64,000 bases of DNA from Rhodothermaceae bacterium Tc-Br11_B2g6_7 (GTDB lineage Bacteria; Bacteroidota; Rhodothermia; Rhodothermales; Salinibacteraceae): assembly GCA_001564055.1 (NCBI GenBank), contig LKNB01000004.1:40102-104101 (forward strand), written 5' to 3'. Position numbers and translations under genes: made by a program. This document shows positions 52,979-60,775 of this stretch, one piece after another. Below the pieces are notes generated by a model, which had not been told where the DNA came from, made no database searches, and was given only the letters and a program-made list of their open reading frames with translations. The first letter of the stretch is position 1; the number at the start of each line of letters is the position of its first letter.

Positions 52979-53764
52979 ATGACCACTGCCTCCTCCTCGC
53001 CTGCCTCGTCTGAGCCGCCAGCATCGGCCGCCCCCTGGTACACGGAGTGGTTTGACCGGGCTGAGTACGAACTGGTCTACCGCAACCGTGACGAATCAGA
53101 GGCCCGCCAGTGCATTGACCTGATCGAGGACGCGGTAGCGCCGCCCCCTGGGGCCGCTATCCTGGATATGGGCTGTGGCCGCGGCCGGCATGCCCGCGTG
53201 CTGGCCCGGCGCGGCTACAACGTGACGGGCGTGGACCTGTCAGTGCCCTCCCTTGAAAAGGCGCGCGCTCGTGCGGCAGAGGAGAACCTCGCCATCACCT
53301 TTCAACACGGCGACATGCGCGACCCCGTCTGCGACGCCTGTTTTGATGGGGTCGTGAACCTGTTCACCGCGTTCGGCTATTTTCAAGACGACGCCGACCA
53401 TGCCCGCGCCCTCCGTGCCATGGCTACCGCGCTGCGGCCCGGCGGCTGGCTGGTGCAGGACTTCCTGAACGCTCCGCAGGTCCGCGCCACCCTTGTGCCT
53501 CAGGATGCGCGGCGGGTAGGCGAGGCCCACATCGCGCAGCGCCGGTGGATTGCCGACGGCCGCATCCACAAACACATCACCATCACCCGGCAGGGCCGGA
53601 CCCGGACGTTTCGGGAATCCGTTCGCCTGCTCACCAAAGCGGACTTCACCACGCTCTACCAGCGCGCGGGATTAGAGCTCCAACAGACGTTTGGCCACTA
53701 CGACGGCCGCCCGCACAGCCCCGCCGCGCCCCGCCTCGTGTTGGTCGCCCGCGCGGCATCCTGA
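52979..53764 (+). CDS. Class I SAM-dependent methyltransferase
   Basis: A 261-residue Rossmann-fold methyltransferase. Motif I LDMGCGRGRHARVLARRG, acidic residue GVDLS, then FDGVVNLFTAFGYF motif, and LRPGGWLVQDFLN. The target is not indicated. ATG 52979 is chosen; an ATG at 52949 is upstream. Located between the last metalloprotease and the M20 peptidase. Confidence 0.9.
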   Translation: MTTASSSPASSEPPASAAPWYTEWFDRAEYELVYRNRDESEARQCIDLIEDAVAPPPGAAILDMGCGRGRHARVLARRGYNVTGVDLSVPSLEKARARAAEENLAITFQHGDMRDPVCDACFDGVVNLFTAFGYFQDDADHARALRAMATALRPGGWLVQDFLNAPQVRATLVPQDARRVGEAHIAQRRWIADGRIHKHITITRQGRTRTFRESVRLLTKADFTTLYQRAGLELQQTFGHYDGRPHSPAAPRLVLVARAAS

Positions 53765-53819
53765 TCCGTTTAGGCCCACCTCAGCATTTACCCCTACCAC
53801 CTTACGCTCCACACAGCCC

Positions 53820-55190
53820 ATGACCTCCGCGCTTGCGTACGCCGATGAACAGTTCGACCACTTTGTCTCTGACCTGATCGCGCTCCTGCGCATCCCTACG
53901 GTAAGCACCGATCCGGCCTACGCTGACGACGTCGCGCGTGGTGCCCAGTGGCTGGCCGACCATCTGCGCGAAATCGGCGTCGACCACGTAGAGGTCGTCC
54001 GCACCGAAGGCCATCCCATCGTCTACGCCGAGCACCTCCCGCACGACAACCGGCCCACTGTGCTCGTCTACGGCCACTACGATGTGCAGCCTCCAGACCC
54101 CATCGACCTGTGGGATTCGCCGCCCTTTGAGCCCACCCGCAAAAATGGCAGCCTGTACGCCCGCGGCGCCTGCGACGATAAGGGACAGATGATGATGCAC
54201 GTGAAGGCGCTACAGTCGTACCTGGCCTCCGGCAGCGTGCCGCCCGTCAACCTCAAGTTCTTGATTGAAGGAGAAGAAGAGTGCGGCTCGCCCAGCCTGG
54301 CGCCCTTCATCAAAACACACCAGGAGAAGCTCGACGCCGATGTGGTGGCGATCTCCGACACCGCCATGTTTGCCGAGGATACCCCCTCCATCACGTACGG
54401 GCTGCGCGGCCTGGCGTATGTGCAAGTTGAGCTGACCGGCCCCAACCGCGATCTCCACTCCGGCATCTACGGGGGCGCAGTGCACAATCCCGCGAACGTG
54501 CTTAGCCAGCTCATTGCCGATCTCCACGACGACGATCACCGCATCACCGTCGAAGGCTTTTACGACGACGTGATTCCGCTCACCGAGGAGGAGCGCGAGA
54601 CGTTTGCGGCCTTGCCGTTTGATGAAGAGGGCTGGCTCGGGGAGGTTGGCCTGGACGACGCGCGCACCGAGGCCGGGTACAGCGTGAAGGAAGCCATCAG
54701 CGCGCGGCCCACGCTGGATGTGAACGGCCTCTGGAGTGGCTATCAGGGGGAGGGCGCCAAGACGGTGCTGCCCGCCAAAGCCGGCGCTAAAATCTCCTGC
54801 CGCCTGGTGCCGGGGCAGGACCCGAAGGACATCGCCCAGAAGCTACAGCGGCACGTTGAGGCGCACGTGCCCGAGACCATCACGCTCACCTTCACCGAGC
54901 TCCACGGCGGACAGCCCGTGCTGGTGGACACTTCACACCCGGCTATGCAGGCCGCCGCCGATGCCATCGCAGCGGTCTTTGACCAGGAGCCGGTGTTCAC
55001 GCGCGAGGGCGGCTCCATTCCCATCGTGGCGGAGTTCCAGCGGTTGTTGGGGCTGGACAGCGTGCTGATGGGGTTTGGCCTCAACTCCGACGCCATCCAC
55101 TCGCCCAATGAGCGCTTTGGCCTTGACCGCTACGCCAAGGGCATCCAGTCCATCATTCGGTTTCAGCAGGCGTACGCTGAGATGGGCTAA
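53820..55190 (+). CDS. M20-family dipeptidase
   Basis: A 456-residue cytoplasmic M20 (CNDP/DapE-like) peptidase. Both zinc sites' ligands are visible: VYGHYDVQPPD (His), ACDDKGQMM (bridging Asp), EGEEECGSPS (Glu general base and Glu ligand), AISDTAM (Asp), and the C-terminal HSPNERFG (His). The lid domain lies between, about 195-310. Probably a dipeptidase. ATG at 53820; the longer frame upstream overlaps the methyltransferase. A 250-bp inverted-repeat element begins about 120 bp downstream. Confidence 0.95.
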   Translation: MTSALAYADEQFDHFVSDLIALLRIPTVSTDPAYADDVARGAQWLADHLREIGVDHVEVVRTEGHPIVYAEHLPHDNRPTVLVYGHYDVQPPDPIDLWDSPPFEPTRKNGSLYARGACDDKGQMMMHVKALQSYLASGSVPPVNLKFLIEGEEECGSPSLAPFIKTHQEKLDADVVAISDTAMFAEDTPSITYGLRGLAYVQVELTGPNRDLHSGIYGGAVHNPANVLSQLIADLHDDDHRITVEGFYDDVIPLTEEERETFAALPFDEEGWLGEVGLDDARTEAGYSVKEAISARPTLDVNGLWSGYQGEGAKTVLPAKAGAKISCRLVPGQDPKDIAQKLQRHVEAHVPETITLTFTELHGGQPVLVDTSHPAMQAAADAIAAVFDQEPVFTREGGSIPIVAEFQRLLGLDSVLMGFGLNSDAIHSPNERFGLDRYAKGIQSIIRFQQAYAEMG

Positions 55191-55899
55191 GAGGCTGTTT
55201 GATAAGTGCCTTTGGCCCCTAAGCCAACTTCTCCAACGAGCGTTGCCAAAGGGGTGGTACGCTGGATATCACCTCCTTTGAGGTGCTAAATGGCCTCATA
55301 CGCCCACATCGTATGGATCCTCGATTAGCTCCGCTTCGCTGCGTGAGTCGGCCTGAGGCCTCGTTTGGGGTCGAGGATGACTTCGGGGGAAGAGCGGAGA
55401 TCGTGTGATGCGCTATGCTTTGTTTACCGTTTGGATAGCCACGGGCTCTACGCGCACGATCAGCGACGTACATATAGGCACCAGCCAGTCCAGCGTTGCC
55501 AATCGTCCAATTATATCTACGATCTACCAAACCAGTCATCCTCGACTTGATCGAGGATCCATTCACTGGTAAAGTCGCTTGCCTTAGGTGCCTGCTCAGC
55601 TCCCTTACGCCGTGGTTATGCAAGACGGCTGATTCGTCCAGTCGTAGCGCCACGGTCCGGTCGATAAGGTGGATTTTCTATCGACCCTTCTGGTGCACCC
55701 AGCTGACGGCAGTAACAGCCAGCGAGGCCGTGGTGCGATTTGCGGCGATCTGCATGCTTGTTCGATGCATAGGGTATATACCAGCCTCGAAGGACCGGGT
55801 ACGGGGTTGGGCAGGGTGGCGTCTCTCGCTACGGAGTGGTATCGTGTAGCCGTGCCCCCGAGGCGCCGCTACCCACCCACCGCCTGCCCCCACCCTACG
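55191..55899. other. 709-bp gene-free region with a MITE-like element
   Basis: Between the M20 and M24 peptidase genes. No convincing coding frame. It holds the inverted-repeat element at 55313-55562 and a small CCTTTGGC/GCCAAAGG hairpin near 55210-55250. It starts with GAGGCTGTTTGATAA (near 55191), a sequence style seen at insertion-element ends, but no transposase is present. Confidence 0.5.
55313..55562. repeat. MITE-like element with nested inverted repeats
   Basis: Ends are perfect 12-bp complements (ATGGATCCTCGA at 55313-55324 and TCGAGGATCCAT at 55551-55562). A second inner 12-bp pair is TCGAGGATGACT (55371-55382) and AGTCATCCTCGA (55534-55545). The right end alone is a hairpin ATCCTCGA-CTTGA-TCGAGGAT. 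No coding capacity. The style (GTCATCCTCGA...TCGAGGATCC) occurs as dispersed intergenic repeats in many bacteria. Confidence 0.75.
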
Positions 55900-57258
55900 A
55901 TGCCGTTTCGCCTGCCTGCTTGCTGTGTCCTGCTGCTGATCGTCGGTCTGCTGCTGCCGCACCCCGTGCCGGGCCAGACCGCCGCCACGCCTACCATCTT
56001 GCCGATGCGCGAGCGGGCGGAGGTCATCGACCGGTGGCTGACCCACCGCCTCGACGCCGTCCTGCCGGACCTGATGCGACGGGAGGCCATCGACCTGTGG
56101 GTGGTGAGCGCACGAGAGTACAACGAAGACCCGATCATCGAGACGCTGCTACCCGCCACCTGGATGGCTGCGCGCCGCCGCACCATGCTGGTCTTCTACG
56201 ATCAGGGACCGGAAGAGGGCGTCGAGCGCCTGGCCATTAGCCGGTATGCGGTGGGCGAAGCCTTTCCCGCAGCGTGGGACCCGGACACCCAGCCCGACCA
56301 GTGGGCGCGCCTGGCCGAGATTATCGCCGAGCGCGACCCGGACCGCATCGCCCTCAACACGTCCCGCACCTTTGCCCTCGCCGACGGGATGACCGCCAGC
56401 GAGCTTGAACAGCTCAAGGAAGCCTTGCCCGCCCCGTATCCGGAGCGCATCGTTTCGGGCGAGCGTCTGGCGATTGGCTGGCTGGAGACGCGCACAGAGG
56501 AGGAGATGACGGTCTACCGCCAGATCAACCGCCTGGCTCATACGATCATTGCGGAAGGCCTATCGGAGGCTGTGATCCAGCCGGGCATCACCACCACGGC
56601 TGACGTGCAATGGTGGTACCGCGAGCGCATCCGCGACCTCAACCTGACCGCGTGGTTTCACCCGAGCGTCTCGGTGCAGCGCGCAGCAGCCCTAAGCGAC
56701 GATGGCGACTACTCCGCCCCCTCGGGCGAAACGGTAATTCAGCCCGGGGACCTTGTGCACATGGACCTGGGCATCACGTACCTGCGCCTCAACACCGACA
56801 CCCAGCGCAATGCGTACGTGCTGCGCCGGGGCGAGACGGAGGCACCGCAGGGGCTCCGGGACGGCCTCCACACGGCCAACCGCGTCCAGGATCTGCTAAC
56901 GAACGAATTTGAGACCGGACGCACCGGCAACGATATCCTACAGGCGGCGCTGGACGCGGCCGCAGCGGAAGGCATCGACGCCACCATCTACACCCATCCC
57001 ATCGGCTACCACGGCCATGGCGCCGGGCCGGCTATTGGGCTGTGGGACCAGCAGGACGGCGTCCCCGGCTGGGGCGACTATCCGCTCTATCCCAACACGG
57101 CCTACGCGATCGAACTGAACGCGGCCGTCACCATCCCCGAGTGGGACGACCAGCAGATCCTCATGCGCACCGAGGAGCAGGCCTTTTTCGACGGCACGGA
57201 CGTGACCTACCACGACGGCCGCCAGACCGAGCTGTACCTCATCCCGCGGCAGCCATAG
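55900..57258 (+). CDS. Secreted M24 family aminopeptidase (Xaa-Pro type)
   Basis: A 452-residue exported peptidase of the pita-bread fold. Signal peptide ACCVLLLIVGLLLPHPVPGQ. The M24 metal ligands appear as HMDLGITYLRLNTDTQR (two Asp), GYHGHGAGPAIG (His), AIELNAAV (Glu) and RTEEQAFF (Glu). An N-terminal creatinase-like domain (LPDLMRREAIDLWVVSAREYNED) spans about 35-200. Likely periplasmic proline-directed exopeptidase. ATG at 55900 chosen for the signal peptide. Confidence 0.92.
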   Translation: MPFRLPACCVLLLIVGLLLPHPVPGQTAATPTILPMRERAEVIDRWLTHRLDAVLPDLMRREAIDLWVVSAREYNEDPIIETLLPATWMAARRRTMLVFYDQGPEEGVERLAISRYAVGEAFPAAWDPDTQPDQWARLAEIIAERDPDRIALNTSRTFALADGMTASELEQLKEALPAPYPERIVSGERLAIGWLETRTEEEMTVYRQINRLAHTIIAEGLSEAVIQPGITTTADVQWWYRERIRDLNLTAWFHPSVSVQRAAALSDDGDYSAPSGETVIQPGDLVHMDLGITYLRLNTDTQRNAYVLRRGETEAPQGLRDGLHTANRVQDLLTNEFETGRTGNDILQAALDAAAAEGIDATIYTHPIGYHGHGAGPAIGLWDQQDGVPGWGDYPLYPNTAYAIELNAAVTIPEWDDQQILMRTEEQAFFDGTDVTYHDGRQTELYLIPRQP

Positions 57259-57293
57259 CCCCACACAGGCGTCCAGCTCATCCAGCAGGCTCG

Positions 57294-58094
57294 CTAATCC
57301 TTACCGTTGGCCGTAGGGTCTGCGACGGCCCCTTCCCCGGTGGCCTTGCTTACCCCTTTGACGGCCTCGAGCACTTCCATCGGCACGGTGAAGACCACCG
57401 TGTTGGAATGGTCGCTGCTCAGGCTGCCCAGCGTTTGCAGGGTCCGCAGGTGCAGCGCGCCGCTGCGTTCGCTCAAGATCTCCGCCGCATCGGCCATGTT
57501 TTGTGCCGCCTCTTTCTCGCCCTCCGCCTGAATGGTCACGGCGCGGCGCTCCCGCTCCGCCTCCGCCTGCCGGGCCAGCACGCGCTTCATGTCCTCAGCC
57601 AGGATGATGTCCTTCAGCTCCACGCTGTGCACGTCGATGCCCCAGGGGTCCGTCTGCTCATCGATGATCTCGCGGATTTGCTTTGCAATTTTATCGCGCT
57701 TGGTGAGCAGCTCATCCAGATCCACCCGCCCTACCACGTTGCGCATGGTGGTCTGCGCCAGTTGCTTCACCGCGTACATGTAGCGCTCCACCTCAATGAC
57801 CGCCTTGCGCGCGTCACGCACTTTGTAGTAGATAACGGCATTGATACTGACCGTCACGTTATCCTTCGTGATGCTTTCCTGCTTGGGCACGTCCACCGCC
57901 TTGACGCGCATGTCCACGCGGTGCCAGCTCTGCACAAACGGAATGACCGTGCGAAGGCCCGGCTCCATCACACGGTCGTACTTCCCGAAGGTAAACCGCA
58001 CCCCCCGCTCGTACTCGTTGACCACTTTGAACATGTACGAGGCAAAGGCAAGACCTGCAACGACGAGAGCGGCGAGAAGCGAGAGCATAACCAT
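57294..58094 (-). CDS. Slipin/SPFH (band 7) family protein
   Basis: A 266-residue membrane-anchored SPFH protein: one N-terminal helix (MLSLLAALVVAGLAFASYMF), then the stomatin domain (VNEYERGVRFTFGKYDRVMEPGLRTVIPFV, SVNA-type INAVIYYKVRDARKAVIEVERY), a coiled-coil end (RQAEAERERRAVTIQAEGEKEAAQNMADAAEIL). Slipins assemble membrane microdomain scaffolds, often with NfeD; no NfeD neighbour is visible. Convergent with the M24 gene (35-bp gap). Confidence 0.93.
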   Translation of the reverse strand: MVMLSLLAALVVAGLAFASYMFKVVNEYERGVRFTFGKYDRVMEPGLRTVIPFVQSWHRVDMRVKAVDVPKQESITKDNVTVSINAVIYYKVRDARKAVIEVERYMYAVKQLAQTTMRNVVGRVDLDELLTKRDKIAKQIREIIDEQTDPWGIDVHSVELKDIILAEDMKRVLARQAEAERERRAVTIQAEGEKEAAQNMADAAEILSERSGALHLRTLQTLGSLSSDHSNTVVFTVPMEVLEAVKGVSKATGEGAVADPTANGKD

Positions 58095-58225
58095 AGCATC
58101 GGCTGTTCGTGCCAGATAACGACACGTATGACACGGATAGCATCGCCAAGCGTGCCCTCATGGCCGGTGGCAAAGCAGCAGCGATACAGTGTAGTTACAC
58201 CGCCCGGCGCAGCCCCGTGGCTTGT

Positions 58226-58639
58226 TCACCGCTCCTGTACGTACCGGATGAGCCGTTGGCCGTCGGCGCTGGTGGTGCGCTCGTAGCCGACGCGCGAGGT
58301 ATTGCGGGCCGCGTCATTGCCGGCCACCAGGCTCGTCGGCCCCCGCCGCGGCCCCTCCAGTACCCAGAGGCCAATGCTGCCGTTGTAGTGCTTGCCATAG
58401 AGGCGCGCCGCGACAAAGCTGGCATCGTCGTGCACATCGGAGCGGAGCGTATAGGCATCCTGGATGCGCATTCCCTGATGCAGCCGGGTAGAGATGGCCC
58501 GGAGCTGCACCGGCGATGCGGCCCCGATGCCCCGCACCTCAGGGTCGAAGAAGGCGTTTACCCGGTCTTGCTCAACGTAGTACCCGGCGCCCAGCGCGAG
58601 CAGTAGAAGAAGAGTCCACACATAGCCGCGTGCCGTCAT
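58226..58639 (-). CDS. Small membrane-anchored protein of unknown function
   Basis: A 137-residue protein with one N-terminal helix (YVWTLLLLLALGAGYYV) and a soluble remainder with the opening ASPVQLRAISTRLHQGMRIQDAYTLRSDV and YGKHYNGSIGLWVLEG. It looks like a periplasmic or cytoplasm-facing anchored domain; no family recognised. Upstream of the slipin, same strand, 131 bp apart. Confidence 0.6.
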   Translation of the reverse strand: MTARGYVWTLLLLLALGAGYYVEQDRVNAFFDPEVRGIGAASPVQLRAISTRLHQGMRIQDAYTLRSDVHDDASFVAARLYGKHYNGSIGLWVLEGPRRGPTSLVAGNDAARNTSRVGYERTTSADGQRLIRYVQER

Positions 58640-58741
58640 GGTAGGGTCAGTCGCTGATGAAACAGATCCGTCAAGGTTACAGTATCGGCTGCGCTGTGCA
58701 AAACTTGACTGCCGTGTGCCTGACTGGCGCGCCAGCCCCCA

Positions 58742-58825
58742 GCCCGGGTGGCGGAATTGGTAGACGCAACGGTCTCAAACACCGTTGTCCGCGAGGACGT
58801 GTGGGTTCGACTCCCACCCCGGGTA
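58742..58825 (+). tRNA. tRNA-Leu (anticodon CAA)
   Basis: Cloverleaf with 7-bp acceptor GCCCGGG/CCCGGGT (one G-T), D-arm GCGGAATTGGTAGACGC, anticodon stem ACGGT-CTCAAAC-ACCGT with anticodon CAA (decodes TTG), a long variable arm TGTCCGCGAGGACGT typical of class II leucine tRNA, T-arm GTGGGTTCGACTCCCAC, then discriminator A. No encoded CCA. Terminator right after. Confidence 0.97.
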
Positions 58826-58833
58826 CACCGAAC

Positions 58834-58866
58834 GCCCCGTCTCCCTTTGGAGGTGGGGCTTTTTTT
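58834..58866 (+). terminator. Rho-independent terminator after tRNA-Leu
   Basis: An 11-bp stem GCCCCGTCTCC / GGAGGTGGGGC (58834-58844 with 58849-58859, two wobble pairs), loop CTTT, followed by seven T. Confidence 0.9.
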
Positions 58867-59228
58867 GTTGGGGGACGGGCAGGACGTCAGTAGATCCGTC
58901 TTGGTAGCCGGAAAAGTAGTTGTTTCCTCGCTCCCATGCTCTGCGTGGGAGCGTCTATTCAGCACGCTCCGCGTGCGAGGATGCGGGATGGCACCACCAC
59001 AACGCACCGAGCTGCGCGCACCGAAACGCCACGCCGCCACCGCTGCATCCCGTAACCATGGACGGGGGACCATCCACGAGCGCGCGCCGACGCAGAGCAT
59101 CGGCGCGAGAAAGGCAGGTCACTGGGCCGCAGCATCAAATACGCTGTGGCCTGCGTATCATTTGTGGCGAAACCGATCCCCGTGTCTGTTCTCTTTGTTT
59201 TCGACCGATACCAGTTCCTCATTTGTGG
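58867..59228. other. 362-bp spacer with a cruciform-like repeat
   Basis: Between the tRNA terminator and the MNT gene. No convincing gene. Contains the 55-bp cruciform-like structure at 58926-58980. The end near 59180-59228 becomes AT-richer, a possible promoter for the following MNT/HEPN pair. Confidence 0.5.
58926..58980. repeat. Cruciform-like repeat: two hairpins within an outer stem
   Basis: Outer arms CCTCG (58926-58930) and CGAGG (58976-58980) enclose two hairpins: CGCTCCCA (58929-58936) with TGGGAGCG (58946-58953), and GCACGC (58962-58967) with GCGTGC (58971-58976). Outer and first hairpin share two bases, so the two folds compete slightly. It resembles the dispersed GCTCCCACGCTCTGCGTGGGAGC-style repeats of many bacteria. 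Confidence 0.6.
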
Positions 59229-59507
59229 ATGGCCATCACAGAAGCCCATATCGAGCAGGCTAAAAAGATTGCCCGATCCTACGGGGCCAATCGAGTAATC
59301 CTGTTTGGGCGGGCACAGACTGATCCAGAAGCGGCTCGTGATCTCGATCTTGCCATCGGTGGTGTGCCCGGCTGGACCATCTGGAAGCTGGCCGCTGAGC
59401 TCGAAGAAGCCATCGACCGGCCGCTCGACGTCGTTCCCCTCGAGCCATCCACTCCGTTTACTCGGCGCATCGAAGAGCGGGGGGAGGTACTCTTTGAACG
59501 CGAGTGA
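59229..59507 (+). CDS. MNT-type nucleotidyltransferase (putative antitoxin)
   Basis: A 92-residue minimal nucleotidyltransferase. The glycine and first acid motif is LFGRAQTDPEAARDLDLAIGG; the second, catalytic DxD is DLD. The usual Gly-Ser pair is Gly-Arg here. Length and the HEPN neighbour match the MNT/HEPN toxin-antitoxin class, in which MNT adds AMP to the HEPN RNase. ATG 59229 (GTG 59226 also possible). Overlaps the HEPN gene by 14 nt. No DNA-binding domain. Confidence 0.88.
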   Translation: MAITEAHIEQAKKIARSYGANRVILFGRAQTDPEAARDLDLAIGGVPGWTIWKLAAELEEAIDRPLDVVPLEPSTPFTRRIEERGEVLFERE

Positions 59508-59961
59508 GCTCACCGAAGAAGTCCGCTTCGAACTTCGCCAGATGGAACGCATCGTCCAGGAGTTGGAGGCACTCGACACAGACGTAGGCGAGGGGCCGGC
59601 TACACTTCGCGAAGAGGCTGCCGCCGGGCAGTTCCTGGCGTCCTTCTACATGGGCGTCGAGAACGTGCTCAAGCGGATGGCTCGCTATCACCAGGTTGAG
59701 CTTCCGCAATCGGAGCAGTGGCATGTCGAGCTCTTCCGGTGGTTCTGTCGTGCAAACGAGCATCGCCCCCCTCTTCCCGTCCTCTTCCCCGAACCGCTTG
59801 CTTCAGAGATGAAGGCGTACCGCCGCTTCAGGCACGTCGTTCATCATGCCTACGGCATTGAGCTCAAATGGGAGCGGATGGTCGAAGGGATTCAGAACGT
59901 GCGCCCCGTCTTCGACCGGTTCCGCCGTCAGGTAGAAGGCGTCCTTGCCCATCTCGGATGA
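59494..59961 (+). CDS. HEPN domain protein (putative toxin RNase)
   Basis: An all-helical protein of about 155 residues. The HEPN active-site motif is YRRFRHVVHHAYG (R-x4-H pattern), typical of ribonuclease toxins of the HEPN/MNT class. A TTG start at 59494, preceded by GGGGAGG at good spacing, is proposed; the first ATG in frame is 59542 (Met in ELRQMERIV) and would remove part of helix 1. The TTG choice gives a 14-nt overlap with the MNT gene, as in coupled toxin-antitoxin genes. Confidence 0.82.
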   Translation: MNASELTEEVRFELRQMERIVQELEALDTDVGEGPATLREEAAAGQFLASFYMGVENVLKRMARYHQVELPQSEQWHVELFRWFCRANEHRPPLPVLFPEPLASEMKAYRRFRHVVHHAYGIELKWERMVEGIQNVRPVFDRFRRQVEGVLAHLG

Positions 59962-60150
59962 GTGGATCCGAGCCGCTAAGCTGGACCCTGAAGAACCGTT
60001 CCACACGTGTTCTGCAAATCGGCAATTGCGTCCGGCAATCATTGAACACGCGGTAGTCCGATGGCGGAACTGCCAGTTACGGCATGCGACTTCTGGTTTT
60101 GTATCTTGGGCTCGCAGTATTGTCATCTCACCTAACTGGCAAGCGACGCT

Positions 60151-60768
60151 ATGCCCAATGCACGGACCGAGGTAAAGCTACCCGTCGAGGAAATCTACGC
60201 GCGGATGGGAGCTCAACCTCCTGATTTCCCGAAGTACACGACGCAGCTCATGAATCTGGCCAATCAGAATCCACAGGGCACGCGCCCAGAAGTCGTCGGG
60301 CAGATGTCTGAGTTAGTGCGGGAGGCAGACCCGGCATCTTTTAGGGAGTGGAAGCAGTGGTATGAGGAGCGGCATCCTGACGCTTTAGAGCGCGCTACGG
60401 AGCGAATTGCCAATCATGTAGAAAAGCTCAGGCAGGCGATCCAAGCCATCGACCGCAACATGATTCGCAACTGGGTGAAGGACCTCGTGTTGATCAAGAC
60501 GGTCGAGGGCCTCCTCATCGAGCGTGCCGTCCTGGATTACCTATCTGAAGTGCATGGCGTGGCATATACAGCCGCAGCGCCTGCAGAGGAGTCAAAAGGC
60601 ATTGACGGATATCTCGGCGACGTGCCCGTTTCGGTGAAGCCCCACACGTACGAAAGCAAGACGTCTGTGAAGCAGCAAACCCTCCGTGGGCATCTCATCC
60701 TGTACCGCAAAACGTCGAAGTACCTGACAATCTGGTACGATCCAGAAGTTCTTGAACAGGCACCTTAG
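60151..60768 (+). CDS. MjaI-family type II restriction endonuclease
   Basis: A 205-residue protein matching the MjaI endonuclease family. The block DFPKYTTQLMNLANQNPQGTRPEVVGQMSELV is the family signature; the catalytic core is likely PD-(D/E)xK: Glu in LIERAVLDYL, Asp in SKGIDGYLGDVPVSVK with Lys of VSVK. The family cuts within CTAG (MjaI, MthZI relatives). The convergent gene 8 bp away encodes a matching-type N4-cytosine methyltransferase. Distant enough from the HEPN gene (190 bp) to be a separate unit. Confidence 0.88.
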   Translation: MPNARTEVKLPVEEIYARMGAQPPDFPKYTTQLMNLANQNPQGTRPEVVGQMSELVREADPASFREWKQWYEERHPDALERATERIANHVEKLRQAIQAIDRNMIRNWVKDLVLIKTVEGLLIERAVLDYLSEVHGVAYTAAAPAEESKGIDGYLGDVPVSVKPHTYESKTSVKQQTLRGHLILYRKTSKYLTIWYDPEVLEQAP

Positions 60769-60775
60769 CTCTGCC

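Noticed and set aside
51145..53043. 632-residue open frame antisense to the third metalloprotease
   Set aside because: Same reason; it also overlaps the start of the methyltransferase gene.
55191..55899. Insertion sequence
   Set aside because: Inverted repeats are present but no transposase or remnant of one can be found; called a MITE-like repeat instead.
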